From assembly GCA_963576475.1 (NCBI GenBank), contig OY754980.1, positions 32,153,431 through 32,217,430 on the forward strand: 64,000 nucleotides of DNA. The letters are read 5' to 3'. This document shows positions 33,109-43,502 of this stretch, piece by piece. The notes under the pieces were generated by a model. That model saw only the letters and a program-made list of their open reading frames with translations. It was not told where the DNA came from and made no database searches. The DNA comes from Molanna angustata (Eukaryota; Arthropoda; Insecta; Trichoptera; Molannidae). Position 1 is the stretch's first letter. The number at the start of each line of letters is the position of its first letter. Made by a program: the position numbers and the translations under genes.

Positions 33109-33226
33109 TTCAAATTATAAATAAATTTGGTATGGTTAAATAAAACCAAAGTTTTCAGTTCTACTAATTAGTAGAACTGAAAACTTTGGTTTTATTTTAC
33201 CATACCAAATTTATTTATAATTTGAA
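33109..33226. repeat. 59-bp perfect palindrome with one mismatch and no spacer
   Basis: Arms 33,109-33,167 and 33,168-33,226 are reverse complements, with a single T/A mismatch near GGTTAAATAAAACC; the centre is CTACTAATTAGTAG. Both flanks carry AAAATAGATTCA (33,101 and about 33,278), so the palindrome sits within a direct duplication. Such spacerless palindromes are unusual because they are unstable in many hosts. Confidence 0.95.
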
Positions 33227-33334
33227 ATGGAGTTCTTCCAAGAATTGTCCGTAGAAAAGTTAAAAAAAGTAAATAAAATAGATTCATTTTTTAGCATCTC
33301 AATAGAAATGAAGTTGGAATATTAATAATAATAG

Positions 33335-33890
33335 AAGTGGAGAGTAAAAAATACACTTGTCTATAGAGACATATAATATCAATATGAAGTTGATCACTCA
33401 ATTTTCCCATACAGAAGCCATTTTACTTCTGTTTGACATACAAATATGAAATTTATTTCACATTGATATAGCAGACCATAGATTTTTTTTCTTTAAATTT
33501 TGACAATCCTTGAATGCATTTTTGATGAGTATATTTTTGTTGTATCGAAATTTCAAAATGTATAAAAATACCTCGATTTTACAGACCGTGAGAGCATTTT
33601 GAAAATTTGGACAGATGAAATCATAGAGAAGAAATCAAAAGTTGTCTATGGAAAACTTATCAGCTCTAGGTCTATGCACTTTACACATATGATGTTAATA
33701 TAAAGTCGGTCGAACTTATAGTTTGGGCTGTGGAGAGGACACAAAAAGAATAATCCGTACGCCATACATACAAACACATCACGACGAAACTCACAGTGTG
33801 CACTCTCTACATGATACCCGTTGAGAAATTGATGTAAAAAATTGTGAAATCATGACTCTCTACTATTCCATAGTGTGGAGAGAAAAAAAC
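33335..33890 (+). repeat. Interspersed repeat (family H) with terminal hairpin
   Basis: Shared in order with 45,075-45,600: CGTGAGAGCATTTTGAAAAT-like start, ACAGATGAAATCATAGAGAA, TTGTCTATGGAAAAC, GTGCACTCTCTACATGATAC and AAATTGTGAAATCATGA, ending in a hairpin TCTACTATTCCATAGTGTGG. Non-coding. The end hairpin and lack of long TIRs may suggest a rolling-circle element, but no class is claimed. Confidence 0.6.
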
Positions 33891-34349
33891 ACTACTGAAG
33901 AATCCATTAACGCATTCAAATTCCTTTCAAAACTATGAATTTTGAAATATGAATAATTGTCGACTGATATGTAGTCGTTTTGAGTATCCATATTAGATTC
34001 ATATCCCGCGTTGCTATTTTGGCACAATATACATAAAGGCTCCATTCTTGCCTCAATTAACACATTATTTTGATTTCACTATAACACTTTGCTACCTACA
34101 TAACATTCTGATCGCTAATTTCAATTCACACTAAATTCTAATTAGTTTCACTGTGAAGTCTTAACAACATATTGTTTTGTTATGACTGCTCGTAATTACA
34201 TTATGATAGTTGTATACATTATTTGTGATTCATATTTTCAGCGCTAGATGGCACTTGTATTCACGTTTGATAATAATTATTATAATGATTTTAGTAGTCA
34301 TCGTTAATGAATAATACAAGTCAACAAAATCAAAATAGTTTATTAATTA

Positions 34350-34515
34350 AAATATATATAAAAATAAATAAAAACATATAATTTAAATCCACTAATGATA
34401 TTCAGTTTGATTTCTGCCTCTGAGGATGCCGGCTGTGTTCGGCAAAAGCACTTAGGCTCATTAAAGTCTTACTCATTTGTGGATTAAAACCATGTGTTTT
34501 TATTTCTTTTTGTAA
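34350..34515 (+). mobile_element. Penelope-like element terminus with hammerhead-like motif
   Basis: An inverted pair (about 34,355-34,412 and 34,457-34,513) encloses a hammerhead-like fold at 34,416-34,457. Stem I GCCT/AGGC, core box CTGAGGA, then T, stem II GCCG (34,428-34,431)/CGGC (34,440-34,443), and AAAA where GAAA is expected. After stem I the sequence runs CATTTGTGGATTAAAACC, the PLE terminus pattern. The G-to-A change in the second box probably kills cleavage. Confidence 0.6.
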
Positions 34516-34771
34516 ATATTTTAATTTTTAATTATGAACTACCACTGTGTTAACGATAAAACTTTGAAATTATTTAAATTTTTTATCCGTATGGATGGAA
34601 TGATACAACTGAGTGATAAAACCGACCAATACAAAACTTAGTCAGGTTGTAAGAAATAGCCATATTGTCAATAAACTCGCCATCAACACAGGTTATTAGA
34701 ACATCAAACAGCGTTTATGATACCCTGATCAATTCAATTATCGGATCTATAAGGAAACTCAATTAACGGTA

Positions 34772-34880
34772 TGATTAGCGAACGTTGCACAAGCTCTTAA
34801 AGTGATCACGTAGACCAGCCGATGATAGGTCGTAAGCCCTGTCGGTGCCTTGAGTTCTCCTTTAATAGGTACTCGTATTT
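34772..34880 (+). repeat. Interspersed repeat (family I)
   Basis: GCGAACGTTGCACAAGCTCT, AAAGTGATCACGTAGACC, GGTCGTAAGCCCTGTCGGTG and CCTTGAGTTCTCC match 7,078-7,190. No coding frame. Confidence 0.55.
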
Positions 34881-34904
34881 CAACTTATAGAAATTAAATT
34901 TCCA

Positions 34905-35205
34905 AAACAAGATTTTAATACACATTTTCTCTTTCGTCAAATATTGTCAATCGCTAAATGAGTTTTATTGAGCAATATATTATCCCAATTTATTTATTCA
35001 AATCAAACTTTTATTTCACAAGACGTGAGAGCATTTTCATTGTTTTGAAATAAACCGTTGTCCAAGGAAATCTTAGTACCTATAACAAAATGAACTTTAC
35101 ATATTATATCAAATTTAAGTAAATTGATCTTCTTAATAAAACTGTGGGAAAAACACAAAATGTCATATTATCTATGAAAATTCAAATTAATAGGGTAGAG
35201 AAAAA
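34905..35205 (+). repeat. Family H repeat, diverged copy
   Basis: ACGTGAGAGCATTTTCATTG, a CTATGAAAATTC-like word and AGGGTAGAGAAAAAAATAAA follow the order of the family H copies at 33.3 and 45.1 kb, but similarity is patchy. Confidence 0.35.
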
Positions 35206-35334
35206 AATAAAGATATTTATGCGATTCTTCATAACAAGTAAATAAAAAAAATTAGTACTCTTTTCAAAGTTTTCTTCATATATTATATTTAATCGATTTT
35301 TCAATGGCATATTTTAAATTACACAAGTAATTTA

Positions 35335-35545
35335 TTTTTTATAGTCAACTAAAATTATGAAAAAAATTATATTTTATTTTACGTTCTACTTAAATTTTTC
35401 GCAAACGCGATTCCCATTCACCGGTATCGCTCTATGCTGAGCATCGTCAGAATGATTCTGACGATGCTCAGCATAGAGCGATACCGGTGAATTATAGTTT
35501 TAATTTAGATGTTAAATTATATTTAGAAATGTAGGTATACATATT
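35335..35545. mobile_element. Penelope-like termini in fold-back arrangement with 38-bp palindrome
   Basis: Arms 35,416-35,453 and 35,455-35,492 are perfect 38-bp reverse complements around a single G. Each arm, read outwards, carries a hammerhead-like order: CTGACGA (35,458-35,464), T, stem II GCTC (35,466-35,469)/GAGC (35,476-35,479), GATA instead of GAAA, and self-complementary ACCGGT (35,483-35,488). Left-flanking TAAATTTTTCGCAAACGCG also occurs inverted at 52,315-52,335. The related 52.26-kb copy has the motif once. Confidence 0.7.
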
Positions 35546-35559
35546 CCCAAAGACTAAAT

Positions 35560-36212
35560 ATGCAAATCTCAATAGAGAAAACAAAAAGCATGGTAACCTC
35601 AAGATATCCAGTACGTTGTAAACTTGCTATAGACAATAAAACTATAGAACAAGTTATGAGATTTAAGTACTTGGGCATAGAAATATCCAGCAGCAATGAT
35701 CTCTATAACGAAGTACATGAACAAGCAACCAAGGCTGCTGTAGTGGCTGGATGCCTGAGAAGTGCTGTGTGGAGAAATAGGGATATGCTGAGGGAGAGTA
35801 AAGTCAGGATCTACAAGACTTGCATAAGACCAATCATGACATACGCCATAGAGACAAGAGCTGACACCACCCGTACAAAAAGTCTCCTTAGAACCACGGA
35901 GATGAAGACTCTACGGCCCATCGCAGGAGTAACCCTCCGTGATCAAATGAGGAGCTCCGAAATAAGGAAAATTTGTGATGTTGAGGACGTGGTACGATGG
36001 GGTAGAACAAGAAGACGTTTCTGGAGAGACCACGTGGGGAGAGCAAGCTCAGACCGAGTAGTGAGGATATCAGCTGATGAACATCCTACAGGTAGCAGAC
36101 CTCCAGGAAGACCACCCAAACGATGGAGGGACAGCTGGACGTCCTCCTCCCAGGAACAGGTGCCGAGAACTACAGGACATAGTCCTAGCTGAAGAAGAAG
36201 AAGAAGAAGAAG
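35560..36212 (+). mobile_element. RTE-type LINE (family B), 5'-truncated with GAA tail
   Basis: A 210-codon frame (35,560-36,192) encodes the part of ORF2 after the RT active site: ISIEKTKSMVTSRYP, RFKYLGIEIS (RT domain 7-type YLG), KVRIYKTCIRPIMTYAIET, the Arg/Trp-rich RWGRTRRRFWRDHVGRAS, and SADEHPTGSRPPGRPPKRW. The YADD box is absent, so the copy is truncated just after it. The end is a GAAGAA run (about 36,192-36,212). No stop interrupts the frame, suggesting a fairly young insertion. Best copy of this family here. Confidence 0.85.
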
Positions 36213-36267
36213 AACAGTATACATATTGTTATGTTTTTTCATTGCAATATTATTTATTTATTTATTT

Positions 36268-36478
36268 TATGTAGCTTCTCGGGCAACTAAGAGGTACTAT
36301 GTCAAATAATTATTTAACACGCACCCAATAACAAGTTGTCACATTCTGGAGACTTACGATATTTATCGTCTCACAGATCCAGACTGAAAACACAATTAAA
36401 AACTGTGTCTCCACCGGGATCGAACCCGGGACCCTCGGATCTGCAGTCAGATACCTAACCAACTGAGCCACGAAGACC
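36268..36478 (-). repeat. tRNA-Cys-derived SINE, complete, best tRNA head
   Basis: On the minus strand: TCGTGGCTCAGTTGGTTAGG (A box), TGACTGCAGATCCGAGG (loop CTGCAGA, GCA anticodon as in tRNA-Cys), GTCCCGGGTTCGATCCCGG (B box), then the SINE body and GGTGCGTGTTAAATAATTAT. It inserted next to a TTTA tract (36,250-36,268). Confidence 0.88.
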
Positions 36479-39374
36479 GAAATATATTCAAATTTCATTA
36501 ACGCTCAGCCGAAAACGCATAGCTTTGTTTACTTTGTATGAAAAAACGATAAAATATCAAAAAAATCAAGCGGGAAACAAATTTTAACATACATTGTCAT
36601 CGAGTGCTTCAGAGCTCTAACTAATCGGGAAGTAAGTAAATCAATTGCCAAATTCCCGTACAGAGAAACAGACAGACAGACATGTAGAGTTAAAGAAAAG
36701 TGTGCAAAAAAATATTATTTAGCACATTTCACTGATATAATAAGATAACATTCCAGAGGCGCTTTTAAAAATGGACATGAAAATAGGGTGAACTTGTCTC
36801 CCACTTTTATACAAATTATTGATTTGTTTTTATGATTTAATTTATGTACTTTGGCAATGTTTAAAATTTGCGAGTGTTCCAAAACATCGTTGGAATTTAT
36901 CACCCACAAAATCCAGTACATTTAATCTCTCTGTCAGTTTTGAACCATTTCCTGAATCTAATTTAAACCGTTGAAGGTTTTACTGCAGGTCATAAATCTG
37001 GGTATTTACCTTTGGGCCTTAAACTAAACATACATACATATTATAATGGTGCGTCCTATTGTCTGTTTGTACTTAAAACACTCGAGGGCTGGTCCCAAAT
37101 TGTTCGCTAAAACGATAAATAACAAGAACGCAATATAAAAGATATGACTTTCATTTACTAGATGTGCTCACATTTTGAGATTTCCATTACACTTTGTGAT
37201 GCTTTCCAAATAACTTTATTTAACAAACATATTTAATTATTATTTAGTTTTGTAATAAAAACTATTCTTGATGAAACTCCGTATTATAAAAACTTGTATT
37301 AATCAAACGTGTTATTTTACAAATTGTCTGTCTTGTATATTTATGTATAAAAATAGTGTAATATAATTATCATAAAACAACCTGAGTAAGACTTCCGGGT
37401 GCGCAGAGCGCAAATTTGTGTATTTTTGAATGATTGGTATATATTGTACAAATCGACCTTCTCCACGACGAAATGGCTCAAGAAGTTTGACTAAAACTAT
37501 ATTCAAAGTAAAGAATATACAGAGTTAACATATGCTACGAGTCTATATTTATATAAGTCGCTACTATAGTAGGTACCTACTTATATAAATATATACACCC
37601 AAAAAACAAATACCTAAACCTCGATTTCTAGTACCTAGATTCGTTTATCAATCGCAGTCAAATAGTATCGAATACGTCAAGAATGTCTAAGATGTCAATA
37701 TTATCATTTAAAATTAGTTTAAAACCAGCTGCTGGAGGCTTCTCTTCCAGCTTCATAGTTGAACAATAGTCCTTTTGCATTTTTCCAATAATGTTGTGTA
37801 GGCAGCTTTATCCTTATTAATAATTCCAAATTAAACATGTAGGTAATAAAAATGACAAATTGGAAAATGAAATTATAATTATAGTAAGAAAATTATCTGA
37901 TTTCTTTGCATATCTGGTAAACCAAACTTTACTTTTATCAAACTTTACTTTTACCAAACTCTACTTTACTTATCAATAATCTATCAATTATAATAGTAAA
38001 CTTAATGTAGGTAAGCTTAAAAACATTTACTGACTAATTGTTTTAATTCAAACCAAATCAATAACGATTTAGCTAAGAGACATTTTGTAATCAATTGGTA
38101 ATGCATTTTCCGTTCAAAATTGATTTTTTTTCCCGAGCTCAGTTGGCAAAGAGGTTCCATCACAAAATAATTCATTTTGAAAACGAATGAGGTTCCATTA
38201 GTCTTCGACCTGATACAGGTACAGTCCTCAATCCACCTGATGGGTCAAGTACAGTCCTACAAATCGGATTTGATGTAACAGGTATTGGTTGTTTGCTAAA
38301 AGGAACCGACTGATATCGGATTAATGAAAATAAACTCTGATCTATGTACATTTTTTTATGTCCTTTGATACTAAATAATTTATTTCTTTTCCACCATTGT
38401 ATTCTAGTACAAACGTTCAAGTATATTTTCGAATCGACTAATCAGAATTACACATTCTTCACAATAATTTTCTAAGTCATACTTACATAATTGTGGATAG
38501 TTTACGTATTAGAATTCCATTTTACATAATAAAATCCATACTGTTCATAAGTCAAGGATAAACAACTTTCTAAATAAATAATAGCTTTGAAACAGGAATA
38601 TTTTTAAAATCTGGGATTTTGATTTTTTTCCCTGTCAATACACATGTTCACTAATCATATTTTTTTATTAAATACCTTCAATATCTATTTTTATCTAAAA
38701 GATCCATTCTGAAAAACTAATTACTCTTAACTTCCTAATACCATGAACGTTTATTGAGAAATTGCGAAAACAAATTAAAAACAACTTTCATTCTACATAT
38801 TATGAAATTCTAAATTATGTTGTTCTATACAGCCTTCACAGATGTCATAACTCAATGGTTTTAATAATATTATTATATGTTAATGTTAAATATGATAAAA
38901 TTAATACGCTTTTTTCAGTATCTTTTTTTATGTTATTCAATGTAGCTAATCCTTCACTAATTGAATATGCATAAAAAATGAAAAATTTAATTTATTTAAG
39001 CTATCGATCTAGCATTTGTACTGAAGAGCTTCACGACTATTTCGCTTTTTGTAAGTTAAAGTTAGGTTTCAGTATGTTTTAAGGTGAAAAGGCCCTTGCA
39101 ATGCAAAACGATCTTATTAACAACGGAATATAGGTAATTCATAAAACTATAAATCTGTGGTGATTTTTGACCTATCTAATAAATATACCAATAAATTTTA
39201 AATATTATTAGGTGGGTAATGCTAAAAGGTTCGTAAGATAGATTGATGATTTCAAAATTAGAAACCTTTTCTTGGTATCATATATAACACCTCCCCCCTC
39301 GATGGCTGTATCATAATGATATGGCAGGTTTCACTGTAATATCACAACGGACAAGGGTGGAAGGGGGGATAAAC
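36479..39374. other. Featureless AT-rich tract
   Basis: The longest stretch with nothing recognisable. A short inverted repeat (about 37,540-37,592) folds as a 15-bp hairpin. The minus frame 38,172-38,420 encodes a Pro/Ser-containing stretch (VPFSKQPIPVTSNPICRTV) that looks more protein-like than average, but no domain, splice or start context supports it. Confidence 0.4.
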
Positions 39375-39400
39375 TGTGTGTGTGTGTGTGTGTGTGTGTG
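39375..39400. repeat. (TG)13 microsatellite
   Basis: Thirteen uninterrupted TG dinucleotides after AAAC. Confidence 0.95.
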
Positions 39401-39592
39401 CTCAGTCTTGTATTTAATAAATTATCATTAGGACAGATGTAAATCCTTTGCTGTCAACGGACCGGAGGAGTCTGCACAGAGACAAAAGCTATTAGACACA
39501 ACTACTTTCCTCTAATCGCTTCTGTGTCTCACAGGGTTGTCTTCGCCTAATGCATCGTACGTTTATTTCTTGCGTTTATTTAAATAGTATTC

Positions 39593-39859
39593 ATGTTTGA
39601 AATGCATTCATCGCGTAAAGAAAAGGCATCGGAAGGCCCAAAAATTGAACCGATGAATCAGGATGACGGGGAGAAAATGGATACAGATGACATCAAAGAA
39701 TCAAAGGTGGAAGGAAATGGAAGAGGCCTTTCTCCAGCAGTGGAGAAAAGAAGGCTAAAAAAGAAGAATTATTATGTGTATTCCCTTTTTAAAATAAAAT
39801 TAAAACAAAAAAGCTATCACACCAATATTAGGAAAAAAAGGGAAAGACTATTTGTGTGA
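39593..39859 (+). CDS. Hypothetical short ORF, possible exon
   Basis: I do not recognise this gene. From 39,593 the frame is hydrophilic and acidic-basic: SSRKEKASEGPKIEPMNQDD, then GEKMDTDDIKESKVEG, and after residue about 50 SPAVEKRRLKKKNYY, then a Lys-rich AT-biased tail. The first 55 codons are more GC-rich and have a charged composition unlike the hydrophobic or Lys/Ile frames elsewhere in the window. A TTCTGTGTCTCACAG at about 39,520 would make an acceptable 3' splice site upstream. No donor was pinned down. It could equally be a fragment of a transposon or a retro-copied gene. Confidence 0.25.
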   Translation: MFEMHSSRKEKASEGPKIEPMNQDDGEKMDTDDIKESKVEGNGRGLSPAVEKRRLKKKNYYVYSLFKIKLKQKSYHTNIRKKRERLFV

Positions 39860-40384
39860 AGGGAGGGGCTTATTTAAGGGAATTCTGGGATGGCGTTGGT
39901 TTAATTCAATTATTTTTAAGATGGTGCTATCAAGTGATCACTGAACTTCGCCGCAAGATTCAGGCTACAAAAGAATAAACTATTTATTTGGAATAATTCC
40001 TATCTTTGCACAACCCTTATTTTGATGAGGCTTACAACAGATGTCTGTGACGTCACGCGTCATCACCACAAACATATCACTGGCCACTCAGCTTAATGAA
40101 AACAACAATTATATTGCGTGTCCAACCAAATTAGACAATCTCACTACGATTGCTTGCGATATTCTCTACGTCTCTTACCTATGTCGCGTTGTAGCAGGCT
40201 GTTGCTATGAAATACCTTGGCTAAGTTACGCCAGTAGCTACAGAAAAAGATTTCAAAGTTATTTTTCTATGATTTGTCATGTTTTTTTTCAATAGCACTT
40301 AAAATTTAGATTCCATATGGTTTTGTTTTTTCTTTAACCTTCGATATTTGCTTGGATTGCTCAGAAATCTTTTCTATTTTCATA

Positions 40385-40430
40385 GTTTTCGGGTATCCCG
40401 CAAGAGCCGGTTAATCTAAAATCAACACCT
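40385..40430 (+). repeat. Family G repeat, short piece
   Basis: GTTTTCGGGTATCCCGCAAG then AGCCGGTTAATCTAAAAT matches GTTTTCGAGTGTCCCGTAAG at 24,445 on. Only this internal block is recognisable. Confidence 0.4.
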
Positions 40431-40619
40431 TAGAGTAAGTCAGACCTTATTCAAGATTATTGTCCAAATAGCATCCCTGCCTGTCGCAGTCCGGAACAAC
40501 TCGCTGATGATGTATTTGATGCCAGTCCACTCATGCGGAGTCATGGTGGCTGTCGTCTTACTGTTCCGCGTCAGACTGACCGCACGTATATTTTAAAAAT
40601 TAAGTATTGAAAAGACACT
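40431..40619. other. Unassigned
   Basis: Contains a GC-richer block (40,480-40,590) with no recognised motif. Confidence 0.3.
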
Positions 40620-40990
40620 CAACATAAATTAAATAAATATTTGGTTAAATAATGCGTTTCGATTCTAGATTTTAATTGAACTGTATCTATATGTTAAGTC
40701 TCAGTTTATTTAATGAACTGTAAGTACATATATATCTCAAGGTTTTCTTAGAATTTGATTCAAACGGTTTTGCAGTTAATTGAAAGGTATTTTTACCTCA
40801 TCGGCAAATGCAAAATAAATAAAACGTGTGAATGTCGTACAAGTACATGTAAAGGTTGAACAATAGGGAACCTAGGTAAGACCCTTGAGGAACGCCTGAA
40901 AGAGAGACAAAGTAGTCACGGATATAAATCACCTTCGACCATCAACGAATAAATTAAATTCCTATCATATAATACAAACCACCTGTTCAA
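40620..40990 (-). mobile_element. Jockey-group LINE, internal RT relic
   Basis: On the minus strand one frame gives FVSLSGVPQGSYLGSLLFN (about 40,915-40,860), the RT domain B block. After a frameshift FAFADEVKIPFN follows (about 40,810-40,780), with FADE in place of FADD, then LQNRLNQIL and NKLRLNI. Upstream FVDGRR precedes it as in intact RTs. Both ends are missing and stops intervene: an old internal relic. Confidence 0.7.
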
Positions 40991-41125
40991 GTCTCAGTGT
41001 ATATATAGGTTATGTTATTTGAAATCTATTTATAAATGGAAAGTTGGTGTGTTTTGTCTGTATCCAGACACTGACGATTGCTTATAAAAACAAAAACCAC
41101 ACAATTTAACACGTTTTTCGTTGTG

Positions 41126-41473
41126 TTACAGTTGAGGGGTGTAAAGATTTTGATTGTGTCCGTAAATTGTGGCCGTGGAATTGTGGAAACCGGCGCGGTC
41201 TCTAGGTGACCACACTGCAAATGGTTCAGTCTGGATCGGGGTGAGCTTTGTGGAAATTAATCCTACCCTTCCTCCTCTCCTATCCCCATCCATTTTCGCT
41301 AGTTCTGTTTGGATATCAAACCGGGACACCCCTCCACCTAATGGATTACACCGGCCTCTGGAATTATTATTTATTCCGCAACTGAGTAATGGCAAATCGT
41401 TAAGCTCCGAAAAAACATTAATTAGTGAGAGGTGAAGTGGATTTGTACACCCTGTTTCAGGTAAATGATACAT
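41126..41473. other. GC-rich segment with open frames on both strands, unassigned
   Basis: About 41,160-41,400 has clearly higher GC than its surroundings and is open on the plus strand (41,169-41,435) and minus strand (41,473-41,126). Neither translation contains a domain that I recognise. Could be a transposon 5' region, an LTR or host exon; not callable as a gene. Confidence 0.25.
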
Positions 41474-42441
41474 TGGCTATCTTTTTCATGCGAAAATCTG
41501 ATGTCACGCTCAAAGTTTACACAAACAAGTATGCTTTACTCTTTGTGGATGTTTTCTCTATAACCTTTAATATTATGAATGGATATTATTTTTCTATTTT
41601 GATACCAATATTATAAGTTTTTTAAAATATATAATTAATGTTGCATCCTACATCGTGTCTGAATATTTCAATAGTTTATTTAGGTATACAAATATTAGCT
41701 GGTGTGGAAAATAAATAACACATATGTTTTGAGCCTTGAACAAGTGTTATTTTTAGTAGGTGCCGTGTAATATATGTTCTCAGGAATGAATTCCTTTTTC
41801 AATATATATTTTTTTTTATTACAATTTTGTTCAAAAAATTTTATTAAAAAAAATATCATTGGATCGCAAAGTCCACAACTGACACAAATATCTTTGAATC
41901 TCATCAGTCCCATTGAACATGCGGGTCTTATGATGATGATTTTGATCAGAGAAGTACCTCTTTCAATGAGATAATTACCGAAAAATATAATCATTCGAAT
42001 CGTATACTGAAATAGGGTCTCGTTGAGTTCTTCTTCATTTTTATATTGATTATGACTTAATTTTTTTTTAATAGAGCATTTTCCGAAAACAGGTGCATTA
42101 AAAATATTATTATATTATTATAATATTATAATCTCCAACGCCCCTTTGCATTATTCGACCAAGTATTATCATATTATATTATTAATACCAACCAGCGAGA
42201 TGCAAAGTATTCGAAAAGGTTTACTTGCATATCTACAGATCCTTCTAAAACGTCCGTTCTTCGTAAGGTGTTTTTGAAAATATAATCATAAAATCACTCG
42301 TTTATTTAACTGTTTAAAAAATAATAAATAAATTCAGTAAATTTATTTTGGTGAAAATCGTGATCAATAATTCACATAATTTTACGTTGTTTAATGCAAT
42401 TTTTTACTTTGTGACTCCATCATTAATAAACAATAAATACA
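41474..42441. other. Featureless AT-rich tract
   Basis: AT-rich; overlapping frames of 66-99 codons on opposite strands at 41,695-41,994 are uninformative. A TA/AT palindromic cluster at 42,104-42,130. Confidence 0.4.
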
Positions 42442-42684
42442 AATAAATTAAAATTACAAATTACTTTGTTTCCACCACTAATGAGTATTTATAGTTTACT
42501 AGTTGCGGAGCTGACCCGCTCCCTCATCAGAACAAACTAATACTAGTATTAGTTTGATAATGATAGTTTGATAAAAATAGTATTAGTTTGTTCTGATGAG
42601 GTAGCGGGTCAGCTCCGCAACTAGTAAACTATACATAAATACTCATTAGTGGTGTAAACAAAGTAATTTGTAATTTTAATTTAT
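42442..42684. mobile_element. Penelope-like termini as 104-bp inverted repeat, two hammerhead-like motifs
   Basis: Arms about 42,442-42,545 and 42,579-42,684 are near-identical inverted copies around a 33-bp loop. Each carries, on its own strand, CTGATGA (42,524-42,530 minus; 42,593-42,599 plus), an extra G, stem II with GAGC (TAGC in the plus copy) and GCTCC, GCAA where GAAA is expected, self-complementary ACTAGT, and stem I TAGTTT/AAACTA with a GTT bulge. The outer parts (ACTCATTAGTGGTGTAAACA) match the PLE terminus pattern. The second core box is damaged, so cleavage is doubtful. Confidence 0.7.
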
Positions 42685-42734
42685 TAGTTAAAATGTGCCA
42701 CAAAAGTAAAGCTACGACGTATAAAGATAATAAA

Positions 42735-42790
42735 TACAAATTTACTTTGTATAAACCACTTTATTGACTAACGTCTACATGTTTCGTGAA
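42735..42790 (-). mobile_element. Penelope-like element terminus, relic
   Basis: Minus strand GAAACATGTAGACG, then AATAAAGTGGTTTATACAAA. GAAA followed by self-complementary ACATGT and the AATAAxGTGGT tail match other PLE ends. The CTGANGA/stem II half is not recognisable. Confidence 0.45.
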
Positions 42791-43502
42791 AATAATCCAA
42801 TTTTGAATATTTTGACAACAACTTTTTTTAATCATTTTAATTTAGAGATTTATGTTTATAATAAAAAAACTGTATGTAACCTTGAATAAATAAAATAAAT
42901 ACCCAAATCTCATTTGATTAATCTTGAAGTCAGAATAAAAATCGGACACACATACTTATAAACATATTTGTTAGTATTGATGGTAATCGTAAAGAAACAT
43001 TGATATTGTGTTCTATCCCCCTTCCACTCAACGCAGACTAAGCGTGGCTAGAGTGAATCTGCTATAGGTACTCACTTAACTTAACTCGGTTTATTTTATC
43101 TAACTTTTCCATAGTCCGACAATCCCGACACCGTCACGGGGTTTACTTAAAAGATTACCATAAATAATGAAATATAGCCCCATCCCTAGTTCACATCTGT
43201 GTTGTACACTCAAGACTCGAGGACAGTGCTCCTGAAACAACTGCATAAATAACGATATTTATAAACAACCATCCAAGTGAATATTTTTTGCCAACGCGGT
43301 CGGTTAATACTTAATTTTTTGACAGAATAATTCTTTTGATTAAAAGTTGATAACTATTCGCCATACACACGACGTAAAACGAATGGGTTGTGGCCAACAC
43401 TAAACTCTCCACTACACAATGAAGCTTCCCTGCTAATATTACACTCTAATATCAAATGAAATCAAATAACTGAATTATTTTTCATACAAAAATCTATTAT
43501 TA
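42791..43502. other. Mostly featureless
   Basis: GGGTTGTGGCCAACACTAAA and CTCTCCACTACAC near 43,385-43,425 suggest the end of a family H-like repeat. Nothing else supported. Confidence 0.35.

Noticed and set aside
39375..39400. TG repeat as a regulatory element
   Set aside because: A plain microsatellite; no promoter or gene adjoins it that would give it a role.
41695..41994. Overlapping ORFs of 99 codons (minus) and 66 codons (plus)
   Set aside because: AT-rich sequence with frames on both strands and no motif; no reason to prefer either.
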